Shown here in pieces: positions 17,916 to 26,920 of a DNA stretch of 64,000 nt. Source of the stretch: Stygiobacter sp. RIFOXYC2_FULL_38_25. Lineage in GTDB: Bacteria; Bacteroidota; Ignavibacteria; Ignavibacteriales; Melioribacteraceae. Every line of letters begins with the position of its first letter. Within the stretch, counting starts at the first letter, position 1. The notes beneath the pieces are model-generated. The model ran no database searches and had not been told where the DNA came from. It was given only the letters and a program-made list of their open reading frames with translations. The stretch covers positions 62,001 through 126,000 of the forward strand of contig MHAZ01000011.1 of assembly GCA_001803165.1 (NCBI GenBank), given 5' to 3'. Position numbers and translations under genes: made by a program.

Positions 17916-18680
17916 TTATACACTATGAGGAATCATGTAAACAATTAACATCAAGATTGCGGCAAGTACCGCAAAAAGTTTAGGCATAAGATTTTTCTTG
18001 ATCATGTAAAAAGCGACTAACCAGCCTACAAACGCGATCAAAGTTTTATTATCCGTTATATCATTGCCATAAGGAAATCCGCCCCACATTTCTCCAAATG
18101 CGTAGCCGTTCATTGCGAAGCCTAATGGAAATCCTCCTATGAATAGAACAATCAAAGTCCAAACTGTTAGCTTATATAAGTTAGCTGTTTTGTTGAATGC
18201 TTCGATAGCCGTTCTTGTAGAAAGAAGCATGGCACCAAACATTGCAATTATATGAGGAATCAAAACCCAACCAGGAACATCATCTTTAAAACGAATGACT
18301 ATAACTCTTTCACCCGGGATAGTAACTTCTTCACTTCCTTTTTGGAGTTTTACAAAGTATTCCCACTTCTGAAGTTTTTGACGAGCCGGTAATTCACCTT
18401 TCAGAACTTTGTCTCCCGTCATCTTCAAGAAAGAAAAATCTCCTTTGTTGAGATACGGACGCCAGAATAACTCGCCGGAGATTTCGGAATCGTTAGTTTC
18501 TATCTCTACAGAATAATTGGAAGAAGAAACGTGGCTACGTTCCAATTTATACTTAATCTCTTTTCCCGCGAGAGTAACTTTACCGCTTTTCGGGTACGAT
18601 GGTCCGGTCACTCTTTGGTAAATAGCAGAGCCCGCTGTAATAAGAAATGCTAACACCCAGAATAAAATAGTTCTTTTCAT
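17916..18680 (-). CDS. Membrane protein of unknown function
   Basis: 254 residues. One N-terminal hydrophobic segment, a periplasmic beta-rich domain (about 25-135, GKVTLAGKEIKYKLERSH..), then four C-terminal membrane helices (about 140-250) with the loop GEMWGGFPYGNDITDNKTLIAF between them. The last part may be a heme- or quinone-protein-like bundle, but no His ligands pair convincingly. Upstream of the OPT gene on the same strand, separated by a repeat. Not recognised. Confidence 0.75.
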   Translation of the reverse strand: MKRTILFWVLAFLITAGSAIYQRVTGPSYPKSGKVTLAGKEIKYKLERSHVSSSNYSVEIETNDSEISGELFWRPYLNKGDFSFLKMTGDKVLKGELPARQKLQKWEYFVKLQKGSEEVTIPGERVIVIRFKDDVPGWVLIPHIIAMFGAMLLSTRTAIEAFNKTANLYKLTVWTLIVLFIGGFPLGFAMNGYAFGEMWGGFPYGNDITDNKTLIAFVGWLVAFYMIKKNLMPKLFAVLAAILMLIVYMIPHSV

Positions 18681-18847
18681 ATCTCGTTCATTTTTGTTTG
18701 AAATATTGGCTCAAACTTAAGGAATGAAATCGTATCCAACAATCCTTTTTTCTTGCCGGCTGGCTTGAAAATGTAACCGAAACTCCCGCGATTGAGAACA
18801 ACAGATGGAAATCTTTTTTATTTTGCAGTTAGTTAAATGAGGATTAA

Positions 18848-19432
18848 ATGATAGATAAAGAAAAATTTATTGTAGAATCTCTTAAAGAGAGCTCGGAAGT
18901 AAAATTAAAAATTGAAAATGCGTGCAAAGCTGAAATTCTTGTTGCTGTACAAAGTTTAGTAGATTCATTCCGAAACGGTAAAAAGTTGTTGCTATGCGGA
19001 AATGGGGGCAGCGCTGCCGATTGCCAGCACATCGCAGCAGAGTTTGTGATTAGATTGAGCCATCACATTCAGCGCCCTTCGCTTCCGGCAATTGCGTTAA
19101 CAACTGATACTTCAAATCTAACCGCCGGCGGAAATGACATAGGCTGGGAAAATGTATTTGCCCGCAGCATAGAAGGATTGGGCAACGCAGGCGATGTTTT
19201 GATTGCAATTTCTACAAGCGGAAATTCACCGAACATTATCAAAGCTGTTGAACAAGCTAAATCAAAAAATATTTTTGTAGTTGGATTCTTAGGCGGAACC
19301 GGCGGTAAACTGAAAGACAAAGTTGATCTGCCGATTGTTATTCCATCAGCTAATACACAAAGAATTCAAGAAGGACATATTACCGTTGCGCATATTATAT
19401 GCGAGCTGGTTGAGACAGAATTGTTTACTTGA
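18848..19432 (+). CDS. gmhA: Sedoheptulose-7-phosphate isomerase
   Basis: 194 residues, normal GmhA length. SIS domain: LLCGNGGSAADCQHIAAEFVIRL, then DTSNLTAGGNDIGWENVFARSI, the ISTSGNSPNIIKAVEQAK phosphate loop and the C-terminal QRIQEGHITVAHIICELVE with the catalytic His/Glu. It converts sedoheptulose-7-P to D-glycero-D-manno-heptose-7-P, first step of ADP-heptose synthesis for LPS core. No other heptose gene is adjacent; the phosphomannomutase at 10.6 kb is another sugar-phosphate gene. Confidence 0.95.
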   Translation: MIDKEKFIVESLKESSEVKLKIENACKAEILVAVQSLVDSFRNGKKLLLCGNGGSAADCQHIAAEFVIRLSHHIQRPSLPAIALTTDTSNLTAGGNDIGWENVFARSIEGLGNAGDVLIAISTSGNSPNIIKAVEQAKSKNIFVVGFLGGTGGKLKDKVDLPIVIPSANTQRIQEGHITVAHIICELVETELFT

Positions 19433-19489
19433 GTTTTAGTGAAAAGTTTTTGTATTTCCAATAGGTTAAAACACGTACAGGTGGGATTT

Positions 19490-20242
19490 TTATTTGGTAA
19501 GCTCTGATAGAATAATTGCTGAGGCAATAGCTACATTAAGTGATTCAGCATTCCCTTTTCTTGGTATTGTAATTTTGTTATCGCAAAGACTAAGCAGCTC
19601 ATCAGTTGGACCGTTAGCTTCATTAGCCATTACTAAAACCAATTTTGAATGCTTGGTGAAATTGTAAATGTTTTCTCCAGTAAGATCAGCACAGCAGATT
19701 TGATATTCCTTGGCTTTCTGCTCCTCTAACTGCTGATAAAAATTCTTGCTCTCAAAAACGTTTAGATGAAATACTGAGCCGGCAGATGCCCGAATAACTT
19801 TTGGGTTATAAATTTCAGCACAGTTTTCGCTTAGCAAAATTGATGAAACACCAAACCAGTCGCTGCTTCTTATAATCGTTCCCAGGTTTCCCGGATCGTT
19901 TATGTTTTCAAGAGCTACAATCAACTCTCCTTTGGGCTCTTTGTCCTTATCATCATCGTTATAAAAAACAGCTATTACTTCTTGGGGTGTCTTTACATCT
20001 GCTAATCGGCAAAGATCTTCCCTTCTCACTTCTTCAATACGAAAAACTTTCTTCCTAAGAGATTCAACGAATTCTTCTTCTTTTTCACTAACAGCGTTTG
20101 TATAAAAAATTGCTTCGCAGTAATAACCGGATGATATAGCTTCTCCAATTAACTTTATTCCTTCAACCAAGAATTTAGCTTCTTCCATGCGGCTCTTTTT
20201 CAAAGTTAAGGAGGTGTAATATTTTAGTTCAGCTCTGGTCAT
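19490..20242 (-). CDS. TrmH/SpoU-family RNA methyltransferase
   Basis: 250 residues. N-terminal substrate-binding domain (about 1-90, KYYTSLTLKKSRMEEAKFLVEGIKL) and C-terminal knotted SPOUT domain: motif I ALENINDPGNLGTIIRSSDWFG, motif II VLVMANEANGPTDELL, motif III ITIPRKGNAESLNVAIASAIIL. It 2'-O-methylates rRNA or tRNA ribose using SAM; target cannot be told. Length matches 23S rRNA Gm-type members. Convergent with gmhA, upstream of tRNA-Thr on the other strand. Confidence 0.93.
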   Translation of the reverse strand: MTRAELKYYTSLTLKKSRMEEAKFLVEGIKLIGEAISSGYYCEAIFYTNAVSEKEEEFVESLRKKVFRIEEVRREDLCRLADVKTPQEVIAVFYNDDDKDKEPKGELIVALENINDPGNLGTIIRSSDWFGVSSILLSENCAEIYNPKVIRASAGSVFHLNVFESKNFYQQLEEQKAKEYQICCADLTGENIYNFTKHSKLVLVMANEANGPTDELLSLCDNKITIPRKGNAESLNVAIASAIILSELTK

Positions 20243-20375
20243 TGTTCCAAAAGGTTTTGAACAAATATAGAAATTTTGAAAGACTAAATTTTCTTGCCGC
20301 TGCTCTGTAGAATTATTGCGCAGTATTGGGATTTTATATTAGATTTGCCACGCAATTTTGAAAGCATTGTTTAAT

Positions 20376-20448
20376 GCTGGCGTAGCTCAACTGGTAGAGC
20401 AGCTGACTTGTAATCAGCAGGTTGCGGGTTCGAGTCCCATCGCCAGCT
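20376..20448 (+). tRNA. tRNA-Thr(TGT)
   Basis: Full cloverleaf: acceptor GCTGGCG/CGCCAGC, D arm with GCTCAACTGGTAGAGC, anticodon stem CTGA/TCAG around loop CTTGTAA (anticodon TGT), T arm GCGGGTTCGAGTCCCATC. CCA is not encoded. Often an integration site, but no second copy of its 3' end is seen here. Confidence 0.97.
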
Positions 20449-20452
20449 CACT

Positions 20453-20487
20453 AAAAGCCTCAAAACACTTCGTTTTGGGGCTTTTTT
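20453..20487 (+). terminator. Terminator after tRNA-Thr
   Basis: AAAGCCTCAAAAC, ACTTC loop, GTTTTGGGGCTTTTTTG: a strong GC/A-rich stem followed by six T. It ends the tRNA transcript. Confidence 0.85.
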
Positions 20488-20760
20488 GTTTCTGTAAGTT
20501 TGAAATGTCACTCTGATTTCACAGATAAAGTAGGGACTTTAGTAGGGACTTTTCGAGTCCATATCCTTTATTCTACCAAACATTATTTTTATAAGAACAC
20601 CTTCAAGTAAGCTCATGGATACCGCACCAATTAACCTATCCGATGTTCAAAAGAACAAATATTAATCTCTTTACGGCTTCGAACTTTTTTCATTTCCAAT
20701 ATAGTGAAATAGCAAAATATGAGAAAGAACCGGAAGCCCCCCACTAAACGCGGGATAAAC

Positions 20761-21171
20761 CTAAGCAGCTTCCGATTTTGCGATTGCTTCTGTTTGGGAA
20801 ATATCAAATACAACCGCTGTAAAAAAGAATGGTGTTTCATCATCGGCAGATACTTCCGCTGAGTTTTCAGATTCTTCTTTGGTTTTGGAAGGAACGAAGA
20901 TGTAAAAACCATGTTCCCCCTTACGAACCGAACGACCAGCCTTTTGCCATTGTTTATATCCACCAACAATTGAAAAGTTTAACTCTGATTGAGCAACTAA
21001 AAAACACTGATTGTGAGCAGTAAGCGAATGCCCTTCAACAGTAACTATTCCAAATTTGTCTGCTATTGCTTGACGTTGTTTTTCTGTCATTTCCGAAAGT
21101 GTTTTACGAATCCGGATTATCTTTTCTTTTTTCTCTTTGCGGTACTGTTCTTTTCGTTCTTGTGTAAGCAT
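20761..21171 (-). CDS. ArdC-like antirestriction N-terminal domain protein
   Basis: 136 residues. The C-terminal two thirds match the ssDNA-binding N-terminal domain of ArdC: HNQCFLVAQSELN, the conserved QWQKAGRSVRKGEHGFYIFVP and FFFTAVVFDISQTEA. The metallopeptidase half of ArdC is absent, so this is a short form. ArdC proteins protect incoming plasmid DNA from restriction; a short form probably binds ssDNA only (inference). First of three small minus-strand genes next to tRNA-Thr. AGAGG precedes the ATG. Confidence 0.8.
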   Translation of the reverse strand: MLTQERKEQYRKEKKEKIIRIRKTLSEMTEKQRQAIADKFGIVTVEGHSLTAHNQCFLVAQSELNFSIVGGYKQWQKAGRSVRKGEHGFYIFVPSKTKEESENSAEVSADDETPFFFTAVVFDISQTEAIAKSEAA

Positions 21172-21182
21172 GACTAACCTCT

Positions 21183-21419
21183 TTAGTTTTTGAAAAATGA
21201 AAGCTCTTTTGATTTTGTTGATTTTGGTGAACGGAGAAAAGCTGAGAGTTTGGAACAGAAGAAGTTGAAAAACTCTGTTGCTTCTTTTTGTGTTGAAAAT
21301 TGGAAAGGATATAACTTGCCGTTTGGAGCCATTACTTTGACAAGGAAACTGTTTTGAAACTCTGCTAAAACAACCAACCAGCCACCAATGCGCTTTTTAG
21401 CGATGAAAGGAAGCGGCAT
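21183..21419 (-). CDS. Small protein of unknown function
   Basis: 78 residues, MPLPFIAKKRIGGWLVVLAEFQ with an aromatic core and a basic C-terminus. Stop is 11 bases before the ArdC-like start, so co-transcribed. Not recognised; the beta-strand pattern (GGWLVVLAEFQNSFLVKVMAPNGKLYPFQF) looks like a small OB- or SH3-like fold. Confidence 0.65.
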   Translation of the reverse strand: MPLPFIAKKRIGGWLVVLAEFQNSFLVKVMAPNGKLYPFQFSTQKEATEFFNFFCSKLSAFLRSPKSTKSKELSFFKN

Positions 21420-21421
21420 AA

Positions 21422-21619
21422 CTACACCCTAAAAGAATTAACTGTTTGATTAAAAGCTTGAAGCAAAACCGAAGGAGTAGAAGCAAGAGGAAGAGTTTTT
21501 AAGATTTTAGAAACATTATTTACCCGATTACGTACTTGAACGAGATGACACGAAGGAGTAGAAACAAGATAAAAAGTGTAACTGCACTTAGTAACTATGT
21601 GTAAGGTTTTGTTTTGCAT
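21422..21619 (-). CDS. Possible small protein upstream of the ArdC-like operon
   Basis: 65 codons, start ATG with AAAGG nine bases upstream, stop 2 bases before the next gene. Sequence is Ser/Thr/Val-rich without a clear fold, and it may be a non-coding leader. Low confidence. Confidence 0.35.
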   Translation of the reverse strand: MQNKTLHIVTKCSYTFYLVSTPSCHLVQVRNRVNNVSKILKTLPLASTPSVLLQAFNQTVNSFRV

Positions 21620-21629
21620 TGGCAGTGCC

Positions 21630-22527
21630 TTTTATGCTGTGTAAAAAAAATGTTTTTGCCAGACGCAAAGGATTACCAATGGCGACCCCGCTTGCGGGGG
21701 AGTTAAAAGCCGTAAAGGTGGCAGTACAAGGGCGAAGGCTTGTGCGCTTTTTAATGAGCGTAAGCGAATGAAAAAAGCAAGCACAAACGAGCTTGTATAA
21801 CCCTTGACGGCCGGATTCCTTTACCGGCTTAAATTGTAAAGCGGTATGGCAAAAACAATGCTTTTAGATAACAGCCAAGCCAAGCCGAAGGCTGGCAAGC
21901 TGTGAACCAAAAAGCTTCACAAGTGAAAAGGTTTGGATGAAAGAACGAAGAGAATGAAGACAAACTTTTTTGCTCAGATGTATGAGTAAATAGTTTAAGC
22001 GGTGGAAGAATCAAAACAATTACGCACAAATTATTTACGAATGCCTTTATGATTTTTGTAAACGTGCTTTTATGTCTTTAATGGAAGTGCGGAGTGTGAG
22101 TTGAATGAAATGAAGCGAATCATTACGCGGCTTAGATTTGTGAGCGCATATTTTAAGTGTTGATGAACGACTTATGAAATGCGAGTGAAGAGACACGCAA
22201 ATTATGCGGGAATATTTTCTGGTTGCACGAAAATATTAGAATAATTACTTTCATAGTGAGTTTAATAACAGCAATGTTATTAACACTTCAGACCCAGACG
22301 TTCCCCCCAGCCTTTGGGTTTTTTATTTCCTAAAATCGAACGACGAATGAAGTGAACGAGTATTAGAATTATAAATTGGCTCTGAACGAAATGAGGAGTT
22401 TATAATATTGACGAATGCCAAAGGAGGAAATCCCGACTGAAAACATCGGGATAAATTCCGAAGATCAAAAAGACAATTCTACCAAACTGAAAATTTAACA
22501 ACAATATGTATTATATAAGAAAAGAAT
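21630..22527. other. Gene-free stretch rich in GAA-type repeats and hairpins
   Basis: About 900 bases without a convincing gene. It has hairpins (CCCCGCTTGCGGGG; the perfect 9-bp inverted repeat TTAATAACA/TGTTATTAA at 22262-22283 with a 4-base loop), a CCCAGCCTTTGGGTTTTTTATT terminator-like hairpin near 22310, and repeated GAAYGAARTGA-like motifs. The 66-codon minus frame at 21829-22029 is probably not real. Could be decayed element DNA. Confidence 0.5.
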
Positions 22528-23136
22528 TTATTTCGTACCCGAAGATGAATAATTCATATCTGTTACAATGCCGCTTTTATTAAAAGTAATAACTAAACGT
22601 TTAGAAGTGAACAAGAGGTTAAGCATTGCTTCTTTATTTTTAGAACATGAGTACCTAATCTCTCTGCTGTTGACATCACTAGAAAGCGGGTACTGATACA
22701 TTTCGTTAGGATCACCCATTATCTTTAATACATAATCATAAGTTGTTTCACCTTGTTTGATCTGACTAATCTTTGATTCGTCAAAATCAAGTGCATCTTC
22801 ATCGTAGGTACTCATGAATTTATAACCTACCAATACATTATTGAAGTAGCAAAATGCCATTGCACGAAATGAAATGGCTCCCCCATATACAGCTGGCAAA
22901 GCTGAGCCGTAAACATAATATGACAATGTTTCTACAGTTTCTGAATTTTTAATAACAACACCAATTCTTTTGTCCATTGGATCACCGAACTTTTGAATAG
23001 TTTCCGAAGGAGTGGTTTTACCTAGAAATAGTGAATTGAGAGTAGGTCTTTCGAAATTGCTGCCTGTGGAGCAACTGATTATTAGTGGTGTAGAAAGGAG
23101 AATAAACAGATAACTTATTTTATGTTTTTTCTCCAT
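22528..23136 (-). CDS. Lipoprotein with two BamE/SmpA-like units
   Basis: 202 residues. N-terminal signal and lipobox (..LIISC, Cys22). Two segments resemble the BamE-like signature of a Gly-x-T-x-x-x-[VT]-[LI]-x-x-[FM]-G-x-P pattern: GKTTPSETIQKFGDPMDKR and GETTYDYVLKIMGDPNEMY. Proteins of this fold are periplasmic or outer-membrane scaffolds; the exact role is unknown. A second lipoprotein gene follows upstream on the same strand, separated by about 90 bases. Confidence 0.75.
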   Translation of the reverse strand: MEKKHKISYLFILLSTPLIISCSTGSNFERPTLNSLFLGKTTPSETIQKFGDPMDKRIGVVIKNSETVETLSYYVYGSALPAVYGGAISFRAMAFCYFNNVLVGYKFMSTYDEDALDFDESKISQIKQGETTYDYVLKIMGDPNEMYQYPLSSDVNSREIRYSCSKNKEAMLNLLFTSKRLVITFNKSGIVTDMNYSSSGTK

Positions 23137-23227
23137 AATATTTTCTCCTTGAAAACTAATTATCCATTTCGATTAAATTATTTCAGTGATAATGCAACCA
23201 AGAAATATGTCACAACATTAATTGATT

Positions 23228-23863
23228 TTAATTACTTAGCAGCTCCAAATTCTCAAATGTTTCAAACAGATGATCGTAGAATAAATCCGCTAAAGAGTTT
23301 CGCTGACTATCTATGCTACGAAACCAATGAAACCCACTAATTTGGTCATTAATAACAAAGGGAAAACTAACATTGTCAAAAACAACACCCATAGGAGGAT
23401 ATGCTGATGACTGACGAGTGTTGAGATCAATATCATATGATAAAAAAGAATCCACAGTTAATGAATATCTAGGGAACCACCACCAAATAATTGTAAACCC
23501 AAGTTCTGGTTTTGAAAGAGTATAAATCGTTGCAGTTGGACCTAGTAAAGTAACAAAGGTTGAAAGCACTTGTTTCCCGACACTAACATACTCCAAATTC
23601 TTGATCGAGATTGACATGTAATGGTCTTTGGCGCCATTATTAAGAAAAACGCGGAACAAATGTTTTCCAACGTTAAAATCTTTAATAAATCCATCTACTC
23701 TTTCAGTTATTGCTTTAATAGTTTCTTTATCTACTGATTCATCAAACGTAATCTTTAGTTCAATTTTATCAGTTATTTTCTTATGATCAACAGCTAAACG
23801 AGGTGCAGTACAACCGATTAATAAACAAGCGAGAAATACAGCACATAGAATATTTTTGCGCAT
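23228..23863 (-). CDS. Lipoprotein of unknown function
   Basis: 211 residues from ATG at 23863, which has AGGAG seven bases upstream; an earlier ATG at 23887 lacks a site. Lipobox LLIGC. The body has an alpha/beta segment (KITFDESVDKETIKAITERVDGFIKDF) then a long beta-like region. Two hydrophobic stretches near residues 110-145 may be membrane-associated. Neighbour of the BamE-like lipoprotein. Not recognised. Confidence 0.75.
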   Translation of the reverse strand: MRKNILCAVFLACLLIGCTAPRLAVDHKKITDKIELKITFDESVDKETIKAITERVDGFIKDFNVGKHLFRVFLNNGAKDHYMSISIKNLEYVSVGKQVLSTFVTLLGPTATIYTLSKPELGFTIIWWWFPRYSLTVDSFLSYDIDLNTRQSSAYPPMGVVFDNVSFPFVINDQISGFHWFRSIDSQRNSLADLFYDHLFETFENLELLSN

Positions 23864-23887
23864 ATTAGCTCCTAACGATTGATACAC

Positions 23888-24387
23888 CTTTCTTTAGATC
23901 TATCTAAGCCTAGCCAAAATAGTTCTAAAAATTTACCGCTTGTTATCTTAAGTGGACGCTTCCCAGTCCATTTATCTTTTGAAAACCAATAAGAATGATT
24001 TATTAAATAAAAGCAAAATCGAAAAATTAGTTAGTTAGCTTAACTTTTAATTTACCCACAACTAGATACAAATCTTAAGAGTGGGATCTATCGGCTTTTA
24101 TATAGTTGACTTAAGATTCCAAAAAATCTGGCGGATATTTAATACAGTATATTTTTCTGTAAGAATCTATTTGGAAAAGGAATTTCGCAGTTAGAGGATT
24201 CTCGGAAGTTGAATTAATGGGAACCCCGTGAAAGTGTTATAAAGTTAATTTATTAGGATGTTTATGTCAAGGGGAAGAAAATAAAGCAGGGAGAATTGTA
24301 GAGACAAATAAACTGAGGAGCCTCGAAGGATGAATAGCTCAGATTATTTTGTAGAAGCCGGACCAGATTAAGATTGTGGAGTAAAAG
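23888..24387. other. Gene-free region between lipoprotein and DUF6266 genes
   Basis: About 500 bases, no frame with a ribosome site. Scattered short inverted repeats. I see nothing further supported. Confidence 0.4.
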
Positions 24388-24410
24388 AAGAGCGGCGAAG
24401 AGCCGCTCTT
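24388..24410 (-). terminator. Hairpin terminator of the DUF6266-like gene
   Basis: AAGAGCGGC/GCCGCTCTT stem with a 5-nt loop; on the minus strand it is followed by CTTTTACTC. Confidence 0.6.
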
Positions 24411-24413
24411 AAA

Positions 24414-24446
24414 CCTCACCCTTCCCTCTACTTAGTAAGGAGAGGG
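24414..24446. repeat. CCTCACCC..AGGAGAGGG palindromic repeat
   Basis: CCTCACCCTTCCCTCTACTTA followed by AGTAAGGAGAGGG. A related copy, CCTCACCCTAAATCCCTCTCC..AAGGAGAGGG, lies at 58697-58734. A widespread REP-like type. Confidence 0.5.
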
Positions 24447-24453
24447 TTAAAGG

Positions 24454-25140
24454 TTAAACTGAAGTTTTGGAATATGTGGAAGAGTTCTGAACAACTTTAC
24501 CCGCAGCATCCTTGGATGCTACCGCAAGTAGCAAAACTGAATCTTGGTACTTTGCAGCAGTGTTTACTTGAACGATGTTGAAATCAATCTGCAAGTTGTA
24601 GTTCTGCGCAAAGTTGAATCCGCTTACCTCTTTGTTCAATGCAACAATCTGGAAATCCGGATCTGTTGGATTAACCGGATTGGAATAAACTACCAGAGCA
24701 TTTGCAGAAAGAGCGGTCTCTTCTGCACCAAAGATTGCAGTTGTGTTTAATGCACTGATTGATGCCGTGATCTTATCAGCTGCTACTTCTGCTGCTGTTA
24801 CCGGCAACGCAAAGCCTTCCGGAGTGAGAATGTTCTGCTCGGTTGGTTTTGTTGTTGTGGAAAATGAGAAGTTAGCTTTGAAGATGGCATTGAAGACAGA
24901 AATACCAGATGCCTTTGCTTTCTTCCAAATCTCTTCCAGAGAAGGAAGTGAAAGAACATTCTTTGCAAAGTTTGCTGTTACTGCAAACTTAGAACGGACA
25001 GTTAAGGCTGCCGGGTCTTGACTAGCGTTAAAGCTAGATGGACGAGCAGCCAAGATTGTTTGACCGTTTACGGTTCGTGCGGAAAGATTACCCAATCTTC
25101 CGCTCAGGTTGCCGATTACGTTACCAGATACTAAAGCCAT
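24454..25140 (-). CDS. DUF6266-like protein
   Basis: 228 residues from ATG at 25140, preceded by AAGGAGG; the longer frame is non-coding leader. The N-terminus GNVIGNLSGRLGNLSARTVNGQTILAARPSSF..DPAALTVRSKFAVTANFAK matches the style of DUF6266 (GxxGxxxGKxGxxVG..xKG..V...P....NPRT..Q...R.KF). The rest is beta-rich with alternating Ala/Ser/Thr and no signal peptide. Family function is unknown; members occur near phage-like genes in Bacteroidota. It lies outside the Mu-type prophage end. Confidence 0.7.
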   Translation of the reverse strand: MALVSGNVIGNLSGRLGNLSARTVNGQTILAARPSSFNASQDPAALTVRSKFAVTANFAKNVLSLPSLEEIWKKAKASGISVFNAIFKANFSFSTTTKPTEQNILTPEGFALPVTAAEVAADKITASISALNTTAIFGAEETALSANALVVYSNPVNPTDPDFQIVALNKEVSGFNFAQNYNLQIDFNIVQVNTAAKYQDSVLLLAVASKDAAGKVVQNSSTYSKTSV

Positions 25141-25351
25141 TTGATACCTCCTTGATGAATTGATAATTGCAAATTGAGAATTGAGAATTAATCTCGGATG
25201 CAATCATATAAGTTGAGAGTAAGGAGATCACTGTAATAATGGGAAAGCAAAAATGAATGAAAAGTCCATCGGGTCACAAGGCTTGGCAGAGGCTAGTTAG
25301 AGGCTGGATAGAGGCTTGGTATGTGCTGAGTTTTGATTTAAAGACATAGAA

Positions 25352-25609
25352 CTACTTTATGTAACCGTAAATTGGTTTGTTGGTTCGTTTGCGGAATAAA
25401 ATATTGTTAATAGCATAATAGGAAAGGTGATGTCTTTCGGAGAGTATGAAGATGGATTCAATTTGGTGATATGTTTTCCGCAATTCTAGGTATTCGGATT
25501 GGATTACTAGGTTCCGGAGAACCAATTCGTTTATTAAGCCATAGGAATGCATTTCCTTGAACAAACGGTTGGATTGAATTTTGTCGATATCTAAAGGACA
25601 TTTATTCAT
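25352..25609 (-). CDS. Small alpha-helical protein of unknown function
   Basis: 85 residues, MNKCPLDIDKIQSNRLFKEMHSYGLINELVLRNL. Mostly helical and basic at the C-terminus; possibly DNA-binding (inference). The ATG overlaps the end of the thermonuclease gene by 8 bases, so translation is coupled. Not recognised. Confidence 0.6.
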   Translation of the reverse strand: MNKCPLDIDKIQSNRLFKEMHSYGLINELVLRNLVIQSEYLELRKTYHQIESIFILSERHHLSYYAINNILFRKRTNKPIYGYIK

Positions 25610-26096
25610 TACTCCAAATGCCTAATTTCTTTTTCATTGCTGTATTTCTGAGATTGTAGAATAAAGCATAGTAACGTTTTTCTTTTGTGTAATAACTGAT
25701 TCGCGCTAATCCATTCTTGAGTAATTCTGTTTGAACGAAAACTGAATCCTTCCCTTTTGAATCTACCAACCAAACGTAAGCGAGTATTCTTCCGAACATA
25801 TCGAATGCTTTTCCATCGAAAACTAGCTTCACTGTTTTGTGTTCGATTAGTGATCTGGTTTTTTCTAATGCCTCATTGGAAAATGATTCGGCCGGTTTGT
25901 TGTATCTGGATATTTCCGGGCAATCAACACCAAGCATTCTTACACGTTGCGAGTCAGAAAGAACGAATGTATCTCCATCAATAACACGAGAGACGTAAAC
26001 CATTCTTGAGTAGTTGTAGGGAAAGGAGAAGTAGGGATTTTGACCAATCAACTGCGTTGAGATTAAGAATAAGAGTAAGATGATTTTTGAACACAT
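25602..26096 (-). CDS. Secreted thermonuclease (SNase family)
   Basis: 164 residues from ATG at 26096, giving a signal peptide MCSKIILLLFLISTQLIGQ. SNase core: VIDGDTFVL with catalytic Asp, RVRMLGVDCPE with Arg and Glu, AFDMFGRILAYVW with the second Arg, and LLKNGLARISYY. A Ca-dependent extracellular/periplasmic nuclease that degrades DNA and RNA. Two-gene unit with the small protein downstream. Lies just outside the left prophage end, opposite a secreted NUC1-type nuclease at 59.2 kb on the other side. Confidence 0.92.
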   Translation of the reverse strand: MCSKIILLLFLISTQLIGQNPYFSFPYNYSRMVYVSRVIDGDTFVLSDSQRVRMLGVDCPEISRYNKPAESFSNEALEKTRSLIEHKTVKLVFDGKAFDMFGRILAYVWLVDSKGKDSVFVQTELLKNGLARISYYTKEKRYYALFYNLRNTAMKKKLGIWSNE

Positions 26097-26832
26097 AGTT
26101 GTAATTCCTTTTTGGGAAAACATAATTGATATTGTGAAAGTGTGCAACGCTCGATGTTTATGATTTGTTTTCTTTTGTTTGTGAAGAAGCAGATAAATGA
26201 AGCGAGTTTGTTTTTAAGCGTGCTCTATGTTCTTTTAGCTTGTCCATCGGACTCCTTCGGAGATACAAAAGAAACAGCACTTGCAATAAAATGAAGTGTC
26301 AACTTTTCTTTTCAAAGAAAAGGTTGCAAAAGAAAGTTGCACTTAAAAAGAATTACTAAATCTTCACTTCGTTCCGGGAAGAAAAACAAACTCTTCCCGA
26401 TATGGATTATATATATCGGGACTCAAACATGTTTTTCTTCTTTTCCTTCACTCCGTTCAGATTTTTAACGCAATTCTTTTAATGTGCGTGGAAACGCATA
26501 AACTCTATTTTGTTATGTACTAACGAAAAATGATTGGTTATGAAAGCCAAGGACAAAGAAGTGGAGCGAAGTGTGGGCGTGAGGCATAGCCGCCGCCCTA
26601 AACGAGCGACATAAAAGCATGTAAGCGAATGAAGGTGTGCGAGGAACGAGCCACTGGAATGAGCGATGATGAGGCGTTTAGTATTTCTTTGTGCCGAGTT
26701 TATATAATGCAACATTATGTTGCTGGTTTGGAATTGATATAATAAGCAAAGTAGTTTGATAAAGCCGGACAAAGTATCATTCCGAGTAAATGATTAAAAA
26801 ACAAACAGTTACGAAAAAAAGCGAAATTTTGA
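26097..26832. other. Gene-free stretch with hairpins, left of the prophage
   Basis: Several inverted repeats: CTTTTCTTTTCAAAGAAAAG, TCCCGATAT..ATATCGGGA, and GCAACATTATGTTGC (26709-26723, 7-bp arms). The 97-codon minus frame (26479-26772) has no ribosome site and I do not accept it. The composition resembles 21.6-22.5 kb. Confidence 0.5.
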
Positions 26833-26885
26833 GGTTTGAGACAACATGCCGAAAAAAACAAGATTTTGCATTTAGTTTGAGACAA
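26833..26885. repeat. Left end: paired transposase-binding-like sites
   Basis: TTTGAGACAA at 26835-26844 and again at 26876-26885, 41 bp apart. They match the right-end motif AATGTGACAG in inverse orientation (common core TG-x-GACA). Confidence 0.6.
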
Positions 26886-26920
26886 ACAAAAAACGCAAAT
26901 TTTTACCTTTTAACAAGTAT

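Noticed and set aside
20376-20610. tRNA-Thr as prophage attachment site, with an integrase remnant after it
   Set aside because: No second copy of the tRNA 3' end is seen and the transposase is MuA type; the short GTLVGT-like frame after the tRNA is too weak to call.
20631-20969. 112-codon minus-strand frame overlapping the ArdC-like gene
   Set aside because: Shadow of the ArdC-like gene in another frame.
26479-26772. 97-codon minus-strand frame
   Set aside because: No ribosome site, odd composition, overlaps hairpins.
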